Positions 6,993-15,695 of a stretch of 43,657 nt of DNA are shown here, in pieces. The position numbers were made by a program, and so were the translations under genes. Origin of the DNA: Chryseobacterium gleum (GTDB lineage Bacteria; Bacteroidota; Bacteroidia; Flavobacteriales_F; PHOS-HE28); assembly GCA_945872795.1 (NCBI GenBank), contig CAMCAZ010000030.1, forward strand, positions 1-43,657. Reading direction: 5' to 3'. The notes beneath the pieces are model-generated. The model was not told the origin of the DNA, did no database searches, and saw nothing but the letters and a program-made list of their open reading frames with translations. How positions within the stretch are numbered: position 1 is the stretch's first letter; the number at the start of each line of letters is the position of its first letter.

Positions 6993-7433
6993 TCAGCGGA
7001 CCAAGGCCAGCACTGCCGCATAGCGCAGGGCCTTGCCCAGGAACATGAACAGCGCGGTGGTGAGCAGATGCGTTCGGCCGAGACCCAGGGCGATGGCGAT
7101 GGGGTCACCGATGATCGGCAACCAGCAGAGCCAGGCCGCCCAGGCCCCATGGCGCTCCAGCCGCACGCGCCAGGCCTGTGCCTTCGCGAGATCGGTGCGC
7201 AACCATCGGGCGATACGGTCCGGATCACCCAGCCTGCCCAAGCCATAGGAACTCATACCCCCCAGCCAATTGCCCAGGCTGGCGACCACCCAAAGCTCCG
7301 GGGTGCCCCAAGGCCCCACGGTCATGGACAGAAGCACGAACTCCGAACTGAAGGGCAGGATCGTGGCGGCCAGAAAAGATGCCAGGAACAAGCCCAACAA
7401 CCCCATCTCCAGCCACCATTCCCCAAGTTCCAT
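6993..7433 (-). CDS. YqaA/DedA-type (VTT domain) inner-membrane protein
   Basis: A 146-residue integral membrane protein of the SNARE-associated/VTT superfamily. Helices are seen near residues 8-30 (LLGLFLASFLAATILPFSSEFVLL), 40-58 and 95-140. The signature LPIIGDPIAIALGLGRTH matches the YqaA branch (P-x-x-GDP). Related DedA proteins act in lipid flipping and membrane homeostasis, but YqaA itself has no firm assignment. I start at the ATG ending at 7433 because a TACCTTTG promoter box lies 28 nt upstream. A longer frame from 7481 would place the promoter inside the gene. It is transcribed divergently from the outer-membrane barrel gene. Confidence 0.85.
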   Translation of the reverse strand: MELGEWWLEMGLLGLFLASFLAATILPFSSEFVLLSMTVGPWGTPELWVVASLGNWLGGMSSYGLGRLGDPDRIARWLRTDLAKAQAWRVRLERHGAWAAWLCWLPIIGDPIAIALGLGRTHLLTTALFMFLGKALRYAAVLALVR

Positions 7434-7461
7434 AGCGATCAACGCCCCGTAGGACGTGCCC

Positions 7462-7469
7462 CAAAGGTA
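7462..7469 (-). promoter_or_regulatory. TACCTTTG -7 box for the YqaA-like gene
   Basis: On the minus strand TACCTTTG is an exact match to TAnnTTTG, 28 nt upstream of the chosen start. No clear TTG lies at the -33 distance. It decides the start codon of the YqaA-like gene. Confidence 0.55.
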
Positions 7470-7525
7470 CCCGCGCCGCATTCGGCATAGGTTTTGGTTT
7501 TAGTTTGCGTAGGAACTTTCTGACC

Positions 7526-8212
7526 ATGCGTGCCCTTCTGCTCCTCTCCACCCTGCTGCTCGGCCTGACCACCGTCGCCCAGCGGGAACCCCGGCAGCGC
7601 CGCACCGCTACAGTGGGTGGCGGTCTCGAGGTGGGCATTCCGCGCGGTGCCTTCAATGACAGCCTGGACAAGAACATCGTGGGCTTCAGCGCCAACTTCA
7701 CCATCCCCATGCGCCTCCTGCCCTTCGATCTGGGCTTTGATTATTCCTATGGCACACTGGCCAGCGAAAGCCAGGAGGTGGAGATCCAGGAGGAGGCGCT
7801 GACGGCCACCACCGGCGACCTGAGCATCCGCAGCACGGTGATGGGCTACCACGGGCTCCTGCGATTCAAACCCCTCAACGGGAAGGTGATGCCCTACATC
7901 GAGGGCATGGCCGGTGCACGACACTTCGCCACCAGAACGACCATCGAGGTGGAGGGCCTCGACGAGCCCCTCCGCGAGGAGCGCAACGAAACAGCGCTCT
8001 CCTGGAGCACTGGCTGGGCGGTGGGCCTGCAGATCGCACCGTCCCGGGCGTTCTACGTGGAAGGACGCGTGGAACGGCTCACCGGAAGCGAGGTGTCCTA
8101 CGTGGATCCACGTTCCCTGGCGATCACGGGCGACGGGACCATCTCCTACGACACGCGTAGCTCACGCACCCACGTACTGAACATCCACCTCGGCATCGGC
8201 CTCCGCTTCTAG
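7526..8212 (+). CDS. outer-membrane beta-barrel protein (OmpW/OmpA-barrel size)
   Basis: A 228-residue protein with a clean signal peptide (MRALLLLSTLLLGLTTVAQ), then alternating beta strands such as VGGGLEVGIPRG, VGFSANFTIPMRL, LPFDLGFDYSYGTLAS and VMPYIEGMAGARHF. The last strand ends LNIHLGIGLRF, with the terminal Phe expected of BAM substrates. Its size suits an 8- to 10-stranded barrel. ATG 7526 is chosen because the signal peptide starts there; an in-frame TTG at 7505 is possible. An imperfect -7 box (TTAGTTTG) lies upstream. No function can be read from the sequence. Confidence 0.8.
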   Translation: MRALLLLSTLLLGLTTVAQREPRQRRTATVGGGLEVGIPRGAFNDSLDKNIVGFSANFTIPMRLLPFDLGFDYSYGTLASESQEVEIQEEALTATTGDLSIRSTVMGYHGLLRFKPLNGKVMPYIEGMAGARHFATRTTIEVEGLDEPLREERNETALSWSTGWAVGLQIAPSRAFYVEGRVERLTGSEVSYVDPRSLAITGDGTISYDTRSSRTHVLNIHLGIGLRF

Positions 8213-8335
8213 AGCCGTTCGCCGGCCCGGCTGTTGGTAACCTTTGCGTAACACCTCAAGGCTTTCCGGGGCGACACGGTCCTTTTGGCTGTAAACTTGT
8301 GCCGTTATCCACGGCAACTTCGTACGCAGACCACA

Positions 8336-9865
8336 TTGGACGGGCAAAAACGTATCCAGAGCGCGCTCATATCCGTGTTCCACAAGGACGGGCTCGAACC
8401 CGTCGTCCGTGAACTCGACCGGCTGGGCGTCCACCTTTATTCCACCGGCGGCACGCAAACCTTCATCGAAGGCCTTGGGCTGGCCGTGACCCCCGTGGAG
8501 GACCTCACCTCCTACCCCAGCATCCTGGGAGGGCGTGTGAAAACACTGCATCCCAAGGTCTTTGGGGGCATCCTGGGCCGGCGTGACCTGGACAGTGATG
8601 TGGCCCAGTTGGAGGAATATGACATCCCCCCCATCGATCTGGTGATCGTGGACCTGTACCCTTTCGAGGCCACGGTGGCGGCTGGAGGAACGGAGGCAGA
8701 CGTGATCGAGAAGATCGACATCGGCGGCATCAGCCTGATCCGCGCAGCGGCCAAGAACCACGGCGACGTGGTGATCGTGCCCTCCATGGCCCACTACGCT
8801 GAACTGTTGCGTCTGTTGACGGAACAGGACGGAAACACCACCCTGGCCCAGCGCAAGGCCTTCGCCTCGGCCGCCTTTGCGGTCAGTTCCCATTACGATG
8901 GCGCCATCTACAACTGGTTCAGCCAAGGCAGCGGAGACCTGCGCCTGAGCGCCGGACCCACCCAGGTGCTGCGCTACGGCGAGAACCCCCACCAAAAAGG
9001 AGCCTTCCACGGCGACCTGAACGGCATGTTCGCCCAGCTCAACGGCAAGGAGCTGAGCTACAACAACCTCCTGGACCTGGATGCCGCCGTGGAATTGATC
9101 GACGACCTGGCCACCCTGCCGGGTGTACCGTTCGCGATCCTGAAGCACAACAACGCCTGTGGTGCTGCCGTGCGACCCACGGTGAAGGAAGCTTGGGAAG
9201 CCGCTTTGGCCGGCGATCCTGTGAGCGCCTTCGGAGGCGTACTGATCACCACGGCCCGCATCGACAAGGCCACAGCCGAAGCGATCGACCCCCTGTTCTT
9301 CGAGATCATCGCCGCGCCCGGCTACGATGCGGAAGCCTTGCAAGTGCTGATGAAGAAGAAGAACCGAATGATCCTGGAACGCAGGTCGGCCGCGCGCTCA
9401 CACATGAAGGTGCGCACTGCATTGAACGGCATCCTGACCGAGGAGACCGACCGGGTGGTGGCCAATTCCGGCACCATGCGCACGGCGACGACCAAGGCGC
9501 CGACCCCCGAAGCGGTGGCGGCCATGGTGTTCGCCACCATCCTGGTGAAACACACCAAGAGCAACGCCATCGTACTGGCCCGCAACAACCAGCTCCTCGC
9601 CAGCGGCACCGGCCAGACCAGCCGGGTGGACGCCTTGGAGCAGGCCATCGCCAAGGCCGGAAAGTTCAACTTCGACCTGAACGGGGCCGTGATGGCCAGT
9701 GACGCCTTCTTCCCATTCCCCGATTGCGTGGAGATCGCCCACAAGGCGGGGATCACCGCGGTGGTGCATCCGGGGGGCAGCATCCGTGACCAGGACAGCA
9801 TCGACTACTGCAACGCACACGGCATGGCCATGTGCATCACCGGCAACCGCCATTTTAAACACTGA
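8336..9865 (+). CDS. purH: bifunctional AICAR transformylase / IMP cyclohydrolase
   Basis: PurH catalyses the last two steps of de novo purine synthesis: formylation of AICAR by 10-formyl-THF, then ring closure to IMP. The N-terminal MGS-like cyclohydrolase domain has RIQSALISVFHKDGLEP, LYSTGGT and LGGRVKTLHPKVFGGIL. The C-terminal transformylase has RYGENPHQKGAF, LLDLDAAVELI and the catalytic ILKHNNACG, ending PGGSIRDQDSIDYCNAHGM. From TTG 8336 the protein is 509 residues, the usual length. The next start upstream (8285) adds 17 residues absent from relatives. No ATG lies in the right place, so a non-ATG start is needed. It lies 11 nt upstream of mreB, so it is probably co-transcribed with the rod-shape genes. 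Confidence 0.95.
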   Translation: MDGQKRIQSALISVFHKDGLEPVVRELDRLGVHLYSTGGTQTFIEGLGLAVTPVEDLTSYPSILGGRVKTLHPKVFGGILGRRDLDSDVAQLEEYDIPPIDLVIVDLYPFEATVAAGGTEADVIEKIDIGGISLIRAAAKNHGDVVIVPSMAHYAELLRLLTEQDGNTTLAQRKAFASAAFAVSSHYDGAIYNWFSQGSGDLRLSAGPTQVLRYGENPHQKGAFHGDLNGMFAQLNGKELSYNNLLDLDAAVELIDDLATLPGVPFAILKHNNACGAAVRPTVKEAWEAALAGDPVSAFGGVLITTARIDKATAEAIDPLFFEIIAAPGYDAEALQVLMKKKNRMILERRSAARSHMKVRTALNGILTEETDRVVANSGTMRTATTKAPTPEAVAAMVFATILVKHTKSNAIVLARNNQLLASGTGQTSRVDALEQAIAKAGKFNFDLNGAVMASDAFFPFPDCVEIAHKAGITAVVHPGGSIRDQDSIDYCNAHGMAMCITGNRHFKH

Positions 9866-9876
9866 TCGAACCGACC

Positions 9877-10902
9877 ATGAGCTGGTTCAACTTCTTCACC
9901 CAGGAGATCGCCATCGATCTCGGCACGGCGAACACGCTGATCATCCACAACGACAAGGTCGTGGTGGACGAACCGAGCATCGTCGCCATCGACCGCACCA
10001 CGGGCAAGGTCATCGCTGTGGGCCGACAGGCCCAGCAGATGCATGGCAAGACCCACGAGAACATCAAGACCATCCGGCCACTGCGCGACGGGGTGATCGC
10101 CGACTTCAAGGCCGCGGAGGACATGATCAAGGGCATGATCCGGATGATCAAGCCCGGCAGGCAGCTCTTCACCCCCAACCTGCGCATGGTGATCTGCATC
10201 CCCAGCGGGATCACCGAGGTCGAGAAACGCGCGGTGAAGGATAGCAGCGAACATGCGGGCGCCAAGGAGGTCTACCTGATCCATGAGCCCATGGCCGCTG
10301 CCATCGGGATCGGCATCGATGTGGAGGAGCCCATGGGCAACATGATCATCGACATCGGCGGGGGAACCAGCGAGATCGCGGTGATCGCACTGGGCGGTAT
10401 CGTGTGCGACAAGAACATCCGCGTGGCGGGTGACGAGTTCACCAACGATATCGAGGAGTACATGCGCCGCCAGCACAACATCCTGGTGGGTGAGCGTACA
10501 GCGGAGCAGATCAAGATCGAAGTGGGCGCGGCCATGACGGAGCTGGACAATCCTCCGCCCGACTATGCGGTGCGCGGACGTGACCTGATGACGGGCATCC
10601 CCAAGGAGATCACCGTAACCTACAGCGAGATCGCCCAGGCCTTGGACAAGAGCATCAGCAAGATCGAGGAGGCCATCCTCAGCGCCTTGGAGGCCACACC
10701 GCCCGAACTGAGCGCCGACATCTACAAGACGGGCATCTACCTGGCCGGTGGCGGGGCCTTGTTGCGTGGGTTGGACAAGCGCATCAGCATCAAGACCAAA
10801 CTGCCGGTGCACGTGAGCGAGGACCCGCTGCGCGCCGTGGCCCGCGGTACCGGTATCGCCCTGAAGAACATCGATCGTTTCCAGTTCTTGATGCGGGAGT
10901 AG
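9877..10902 (+). CDS. mreB: rod shape-determining actin homologue MreB
   Basis: A 341-residue, full-length MreB. It assembles ATP-dependent filaments under the inner membrane that guide the elongasome. The phosphate-1 loop IAIDLGTANTLI, MRMVICIPSGITEVEKRAV region, phosphate-2 IDIGGGTSEIAVI and adenosine motif YLAGGGALLRGLD are all present. The N-terminal MSWFNFF is hydrophobic and could act as a membrane anchor. It is the first shape gene after purH. The stop codon TAG 10900-10902 lies inside a perfect 28-bp palindrome, which may separate mreB expression from that of mreC onwards. Confidence 0.97.
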   Translation: MSWFNFFTQEIAIDLGTANTLIIHNDKVVVDEPSIVAIDRTTGKVIAVGRQAQQMHGKTHENIKTIRPLRDGVIADFKAAEDMIKGMIRMIKPGRQLFTPNLRMVICIPSGITEVEKRAVKDSSEHAGAKEVYLIHEPMAAAIGIGIDVEEPMGNMIIDIGGGTSEIAVIALGGIVCDKNIRVAGDEFTNDIEEYMRRQHNILVGERTAEQIKIEVGAAMTELDNPPPDYAVRGRDLMTGIPKEITVTYSEIAQALDKSISKIEEAILSALEATPPELSADIYKTGIYLAGGGALLRGLDKRISIKTKLPVHVSEDPLRAVARGTGIALKNIDRFQFLMRE

Positions 10903-10926
10903 GGGCGCATGATCATGCGCCCCTAC
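10899..10926. repeat. perfect 28-bp palindrome spanning the mreB stop codon
   Basis: The half-site GTAGGGGCGCATGA (10899-10912) is followed directly by its exact reverse complement (10913-10926). In RNA this gives a GC-rich hairpin closed by a small central loop, starting one base before the mreB TAG. No T-run follows. Likely roles are protection of the mreB 3' end, partial termination before mreC, or a protein-binding site in DNA. These are inference. Confidence 0.75.
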
Positions 10927-10959
10927 CCCGCATTGCCATACCGGTGATGCAACGGCCCA

Positions 10960-11790
10960 ATGCGCGACCTCTTCCGCTTCCTCTTCCGCATCCGGAACAC
11001 CCTGGTGTTCCTGCTCCTGCTCGCCTTCTCCCTCGTCCTGCTCGCCAACGGGAACGCCCATCACCGTTCCGCCGCCATCAGCTCAAGCAATGCCACCGTG
11101 GCCACCATCTACGGATGGCGGAAGGAGATCACCGACTACGCCAACCTCAAGGAGGTGAACCGCCGTTTGGCGGAGGAGAACGCGGACTGGCGCAACCGCC
11201 ACAGCAGCTCCTACGCCCCTGTCGAAGACCTTTTCGTGCGCATCAACGACACCATCCGTCGCCAGGAATACAGCGTGTTGACGGCCAAGGTGGTGAACAG
11301 CACCTGGCATAAGCAGAAGAATTTCCTCACGCTGAACAAGGGTGCCACGGCAGGCGTCCACGCGGACATGGGGGTGATCGGCAGCGCTGGCATCGTGGGC
11401 GTGGTGCGCGCCGTCAGCCCGCACTATGCGTCCGTGATCAGTGTCCTGAGCCCGGATATCAAGACCAGTGTTCAACTGCGGCGGACCGGCCATTTCGGCC
11501 TGCTCTTCTGGGATACAAATGACCCTCGCACGGCCTCGGTGATCGACATCGCCAAACATGCCCGGGTGCAGCTGGGAGATACGGTGGAGACGCGGGGTGG
11601 TGACCGCACCTTCCCCGCCGGCGTACCCGTGGGTATTGTGACCGAGGTGAACGCTCAGCCGGGCAGTAATTATCACGAGATCATCATCGAACTGGCGGAG
11701 GATATGACCCGCTCAGGATTCGTCTATGTGGTGAAGGACCTCCAACGGGCGGAGCGCGATTCGTTGGAAAAAGCCCATCAGCTCCCATGA
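10960..11790 (+). CDS. mreC: cell-shape protein MreC
   Basis: A 276-residue bitopic protein: short cytosolic tail (MRDLFRFLFRIRN), one transmembrane helix (about 14-29, TLVFLLLLAFSLVLLA), periplasmic coiled coil (about 55-75) and the two-barrel MreC domain (LTLNKGATAGVHADMGVIGSAGIVGVV, FPAGVPVGIVTEV). MreC scaffolds MreB, PBP2 and RodA in the elongasome and activates PBP2. The start is ATG 10960, 57 nt after mreB with the palindrome between. The final 4 nt (ATGA, 11787-11790) overlap the mreD start, implying coupled translation. Confidence 0.95.
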   Translation: MRDLFRFLFRIRNTLVFLLLLAFSLVLLANGNAHHRSAAISSSNATVATIYGWRKEITDYANLKEVNRRLAEENADWRNRHSSSYAPVEDLFVRINDTIRRQEYSVLTAKVVNSTWHKQKNFLTLNKGATAGVHADMGVIGSAGIVGVVRAVSPHYASVISVLSPDIKTSVQLRRTGHFGLLFWDTNDPRTASVIDIAKHARVQLGDTVETRGGDRTFPAGVPVGIVTEVNAQPGSNYHEIIIELAEDMTRSGFVYVVKDLQRAERDSLEKAHQLP

Positions 11791-12311
11791 TCACCACCAT
11801 CGGGGCCAACCTCCTGCGTTTCATGGTGCTGTTGCTCCTGCAGGTGCTGGTGCTGGACCATTTGGATGTGGCCAATGGCTACATGGTGCCCTACCTCTAC
11901 GTACTGTTCCTGCTGATGCTCCCGTTCGAGCTGCCGGAATGGATCACCCTGCCGATCGGCGCCTTCACCGGGCTGGTGCTGGACACCTTCAGCAGCACCC
12001 CTGGCATGCACATGAGCGCCTGTGTGGTGATGATGTTCGCCCGCATCCACCTGCTGCGCCTGCTGGCACCGCGGGAGGGCTATGAATACGGCATGCGTCC
12101 CACCATCCCCGGCATGGGGATCACCTGGTTCATCACCTATGCAGGCGTGCTCATCCTGGTGCATCACCTCTGGCTTTTCTTCGTGGAACTGTTCCGATTC
12201 GAGCGCTTCTTCGGCACCTTCTTCCGCGCCGTTCTCAGTGGGGCCTTCACCCTGGTGCTGGTCCTCCTGGCCCAGTTCCTCACCTCACGGCCCAGCCGCG
12301 ACCGGTCATGA
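11787..12311 (+). CDS. mreD: rod shape-determining membrane protein MreD
   Basis: A 174-residue, strongly hydrophobic protein with about five transmembrane helices (e.g. LLRFMVLLLLQVLVLDHL, YLYVLFLLMLPFELP, FITYAGVLILVHHLWLFF, SGAFTLVLVLLAQFL). MreD is an inner-membrane elongasome component. Sequence conservation is weak, so size, topology and position between mreC and the PBP2 gene carry the call. Both ends overlap neighbours by ATGA (11787-11790 and 12308-12311). Confidence 0.93.
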   Translation: MITTIGANLLRFMVLLLLQVLVLDHLDVANGYMVPYLYVLFLLMLPFELPEWITLPIGAFTGLVLDTFSSTPGMHMSACVVMMFARIHLLRLLAPREGYEYGMRPTIPGMGITWFITYAGVLILVHHLWLFFVELFRFERFFGTFFRAVLSGAFTLVLVLLAQFLTSRPSRDRS

Positions 12312-14158
12312 ACTTCGAGTCGCGGAAATACGTCCTGATCGCCGCGGTGATCTTCATCAGCAGCGTATTCATCCTGCGCCTGTTCTGGATCCAGGTGGTG
12401 GACCCCAAGTGGAAGGCCGAGGCCGCGAACATGGCCGAACGCAAGGTGACGGTCTACCCCTCCCGCGGCCTGATCTATGACCGACATGAACAGCTCCTGG
12501 TGGCCAACACCCCGGTCTATGACCTGATGATGGTGCCCAAGGAGGTGCTGGTCTTTGACACGGCCGCGTTCTCCGAGCTGATCGGTGTCTCCGTCCCCGA
12601 CCTTCGCGAGCGTATCCGCACGGCCACTTCCTATTCGCGCCACAAGCCCAGCGTGATCGAGAAGCAGATCCCGGCCGACCAGTTCGCGGGTATCAGTGTC
12701 CACCTGCACAAGTATCCCGGCTTCTACGGCCAAAGCCGGACCCTGCGCACCTATCCGCCGCATGCCGCAGCACACCTGCTGGGCTACCTCAGTGAGGTGA
12801 GCCCCGCCAGGGTGGAGAAGGACCCCTACTACCGGGCCGGTGACGTGGTCGGTGTGGGCGGTCTGGAGTCGTACTACGAGGAACAGCTGCGCGGGCGAAG
12901 GGGTGTGAGCTATGTGCTGGTGGACGTGCACAACAACGTGAAGGGTCCCTTCAAGGAGGGGATCTACGATACGCTCGCCGTGGAGGGCAAGGACCTGTTC
13001 ACCGGCATCGACCTGGACATGCAGCTGCTGGGCGAACGGCTGATGGTGAACAAGAAGGGCAGCATCGTGGCCCTGGACCCGAAGACCGGGGAGGTGCTCT
13101 GCCTGGTGAGCAGCCCTACCTACGACCCCGAACTGTTGGTGGGCCGTGTGCGCAACACGAACTACGGCGTGCTGCAGCGCGACCCCATCAAACCGCTCTT
13201 CGACCGGGCCTTGCAGGCGCAGTACCCCCCGGGCTCCATCTTCAAGATCGTGCAATCGCTGATCGCCCTGGAGACGGGCGTCATCCAGCAGAACACCGGG
13301 TTCCCCTGTGCCAAGAACCTGGTGGGCTGCCACAACCACCCCACCGCAACGGACATCGAGAAGGCCATCCAGTTCTCCTGCAACCCCTATTTCTACCAGG
13401 TGTTCAAACGCCTGGTGGAGCGCGATGCCGACCCGAACCGCTTCAAGGACGCAGCCCTGGGGCTTGCCGACTGGGAGGAACGCATGAAGCTCTTCGGCAT
13501 GGGCCAGCGGCCGGGCATCGACCTGCCCGCGGTGAAGGGGGGCAACCTGCCCGGTCCAGCCTACTACGACCGCAAATACGGCAAGGAACGCTGGGCGTTC
13601 AGCACCATCTATTCTGCAAGCATCGGCCAGGGCGAAGTGCTGGTGGCGCCCCTGCAGATGGCGAACCTTGCCGCGATCTTTGCCAACAAAGGCTGGTACT
13701 ACGACCCCCATGTGGTGCGGGCGGTGGGGCATCCGGACAGCCTGCAGACGCGCTACATGGAAAAGCACCAGACACAGATCGACACCCGTTGGTACGACCT
13801 GATCCAGGAGGGCATGCGGCGGGTGGTGCACGAACCGGGTGGGACCGCAAGACAGGCCCGCATACCGAACATCAACGTATGCGGCAAGACCGGGACCGCC
13901 GAGAACCCGCACGGACAGGACCATGCCGTGTTCATCGCCTTCGCCCCCATGGAGGACCCCAAGATCGCCATCGCGGTGTACGTGGAGAACTCCGGCTTCG
14001 GTGGAACCTGGGCCGCACCCATCGCCAGCCTGCTGATGGAACAGTACCTGACGGACACCATCACACGACCAGATGTGGTGGAACGCATGGTGAACGCCGA
14101 CCTCATCGAGGCGGAGAAGAGCTACGTGCGCAAACCCAAGAAACCACGTCGCCGATGA
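12308..14158 (+). CDS. mrdA: penicillin-binding protein 2 (elongasome transpeptidase)
   Basis: A 616-residue class B PBP that cross-links peptidoglycan during side-wall growth. It has one N-terminal transmembrane helix (about 10-26, AAVIFISSVFILRLFWI), a dimerisation/pedestal region with RGLIYDRHEQLLVANTPVYDL, and a transpeptidase domain. That domain has Ser310 in SIFK (nucleophile, Lys313), SCN at 357-359 and KTGT starting at Lys527. The PBP2 marker GVGGLESYYEEQLRG is present. At 616 residues it is within the normal range. It overlaps mreD and rodA by 4 nt each, so stoichiometry is probably set by coupled translation. The basic tail RKPKKPRRR is unusual for a periplasmic domain end. Confidence 0.96.
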   Translation: MNFESRKYVLIAAVIFISSVFILRLFWIQVVDPKWKAEAANMAERKVTVYPSRGLIYDRHEQLLVANTPVYDLMMVPKEVLVFDTAAFSELIGVSVPDLRERIRTATSYSRHKPSVIEKQIPADQFAGISVHLHKYPGFYGQSRTLRTYPPHAAAHLLGYLSEVSPARVEKDPYYRAGDVVGVGGLESYYEEQLRGRRGVSYVLVDVHNNVKGPFKEGIYDTLAVEGKDLFTGIDLDMQLLGERLMVNKKGSIVALDPKTGEVLCLVSSPTYDPELLVGRVRNTNYGVLQRDPIKPLFDRALQAQYPPGSIFKIVQSLIALETGVIQQNTGFPCAKNLVGCHNHPTATDIEKAIQFSCNPYFYQVFKRLVERDADPNRFKDAALGLADWEERMKLFGMGQRPGIDLPAVKGGNLPGPAYYDRKYGKERWAFSTIYSASIGQGEVLVAPLQMANLAAIFANKGWYYDPHVVRAVGHPDSLQTRYMEKHQTQIDTRWYDLIQEGMRRVVHEPGGTARQARIPNINVCGKTGTAENPHGQDHAVFIAFAPMEDPKIAIAVYVENSGFGGTWAAPIASLLMEQYLTDTITRPDVVERMVNADLIEAEKSYVRKPKKPRRR

Positions 14159-15477
14159 GCGCCCGGGAGAACGTGGCCGCCAACTTCGACCGGCCCATCC
14201 TGGTGCTGTATCTCCTGCTCATGTTCATGGGCTGGGCCAACATCTATTCGGCCGCCTACGACCCCACGCACCCCAGCATATTCGACCTCGAGAAGGAGTA
14301 CGGCAAACAGGCGGTTTGGATGGGGATCAGCTTCCTGCTGGGTGCCGGCATCCTGCTCATCAGGGGTGAGGTGTTCCGCGATGCCGCCAACGTGATCTAC
14401 GCCTTCGTTCTGCTGTTGTTGGTGGCGGTGCTGCTCTTCGGGAAGGAGGTGAACGGCGCCAAGGCCTGGTTCGCCATCGGCGGCTTCGGCATCCAACCTG
14501 CTGAGTTCGCCAAGTTCGCCACGGCCTTGGCGCTCTCCCGTTACCTCAGCGGGCTGAAAGCCTTGGTGGATGTCCGGTCCCGTGTCATCAGTGCCGTGAT
14601 CATCCTGTCGCCGGTGGCGCTCATCATGCTCCAGCCCGATACCGGCACGGCACTGGTCTCCGGTGCGTTCATCCTGGTGCTCTACCGCGAAGGGCTATCG
14701 GGCAACGTGCTGCTCTTGGCGATCCTGGCGGCGATCCTCTCCGTGCTGTCGCTCATCTTCAAGGAATCCACCTTCGACCTCCCGTTCACCGATCGGGTGA
14801 TCGGCGGCCAGTACTTCCTCATGATCGTGATCATCGTGGTGGCGCTGCTCGCCTGGCTCTTCGTGTACAACCTGGTGCTGAAGCGTCTGCGCAGGCGGTT
14901 CTACGGCTACATCATCATGGGTTCGCTGGCATCCGTGTTCTTCATCGGCAGCGTGGATTACGCCTTCGAGAAGGTACTGGCCAGCCACCAGCGCGACCGG
15001 ATCCTGGTGATGCTGGGACAGATGGAGGATCCCCAGGGCCTGGGCTACAACGTGAAACAAAGCCAGACCGCCATCGGAAGCGGTGGCTTCGCCGGCAAAG
15101 GATACCTGGAAGGCACGCTCACGAAATTCAAGTACGTGCCCATGCAGAGCACGGACTTCATCTTCTGCACCGTGGGAGAGGAATGGGGCTTTCTGGGGAC
15201 CACCTTCGTCGTGGTGACGCTCACGGTGCTCATCCTGCGCATCCTGCAGATCAGCGACCGGCAACGATCCAAATTCACGCGGATATACGCCTACTGCGTG
15301 GCCAGCATCTTCTTCCTGCACCTGATGATCAATGTGGGCATGACCATCGGCCTGGCACCGGTCATCGGCATCCCGCTGCCCTTCTTCAGCTATGGCGGCA
15401 GCAGCATGATGGGCTTCACCATCCTGCTGGGTATCCTGCTGAGACTGGATGCCGAGCGTTTGAGCCAGTTGCGGTAA
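14155..15477 (+). CDS. rodA: RodA peptidoglycan glycosyltransferase (SEDS family)
   Basis: A 440-residue polytopic SEDS protein that polymerises lipid II and pairs with PBP2. ATG 14155 overlaps the mrdA stop by 4 nt. The open frame extends further upstream, but only inside mrdA. About ten helices are visible, with hallmarks GAKAWFAIGGFGIQPAEFAKFATAL, LQPDTGTALV, QSQTAIGSGGFAGKG, STDFIFCTVGEEWGFLG and the C-terminal GIPLPFFSYGGSSMM. A long central stretch (about 185-290) has extra helices and a charged loop, as in Bacteroidota RodA. It is the last gene of the purH/mre run and is followed by a hairpin. Confidence 0.95.
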   Translation: MSARENVAANFDRPILVLYLLLMFMGWANIYSAAYDPTHPSIFDLEKEYGKQAVWMGISFLLGAGILLIRGEVFRDAANVIYAFVLLLLVAVLLFGKEVNGAKAWFAIGGFGIQPAEFAKFATALALSRYLSGLKALVDVRSRVISAVIILSPVALIMLQPDTGTALVSGAFILVLYREGLSGNVLLLAILAAILSVLSLIFKESTFDLPFTDRVIGGQYFLMIVIIVVALLAWLFVYNLVLKRLRRRFYGYIIMGSLASVFFIGSVDYAFEKVLASHQRDRILVMLGQMEDPQGLGYNVKQSQTAIGSGGFAGKGYLEGTLTKFKYVPMQSTDFIFCTVGEEWGFLGTTFVVVTLTVLILRILQISDRQRSKFTRIYAYCVASIFFLHLMINVGMTIGLAPVIGIPLPFFSYGGSSMMGFTILLGILLRLDAERLSQLR

Positions 15478-15648
15478 GGCAGGGTCCAGGTCCGAACATC
15501 CGATCGTTATGGCACGCGTAAAGCGGACCGCCCGACCTGTTCGACCCCGCTGGTTGCATTTGGTCCAGAGGACGACAGCGCCCCCTTGGGCCTATCACAT
15601 CACTGCATGGCCATGGTCCCGGATGACCCACACCAGGGCCCTGAACGA

Positions 15649-15677
15649 CGAACGCCGGCCCAATGGACCGGCGTTCG
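15649..15677. terminator. hairpin between convergent rodA and ppiD-like genes
   Basis: The arms CGAACGCCGG (15649-15658) and CCGGCGTTCG (15668-15677) pair perfectly around a 9-nt loop, 19 nt beyond the ppiD stop and 172 nt after rodA. It can end transcription from both directions. The remaining gap (15478-15648) shows no convincing gene. Confidence 0.65.
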
Positions 15678-15695
15678 GGTGGATGCAATGGTCGA

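Noticed and set aside
9805-11064. 419-codon minus-strand frame opposite mreB
   Set aside because: Asp/His-rich shadow of mreB without recognisable motifs.
12164-13924. 586-codon minus-strand frame opposite the PBP2 gene
   Set aside because: Its length reflects GC-rich codon use of mrdA. It has no domain, and the PBP2 motifs on the plus strand are intact.
13789-14154. Longer N-terminus for RodA
   Set aside because: The frame is open upstream only because it overlaps mrdA. The ATGA overlap at 14155 and family length fix the start.
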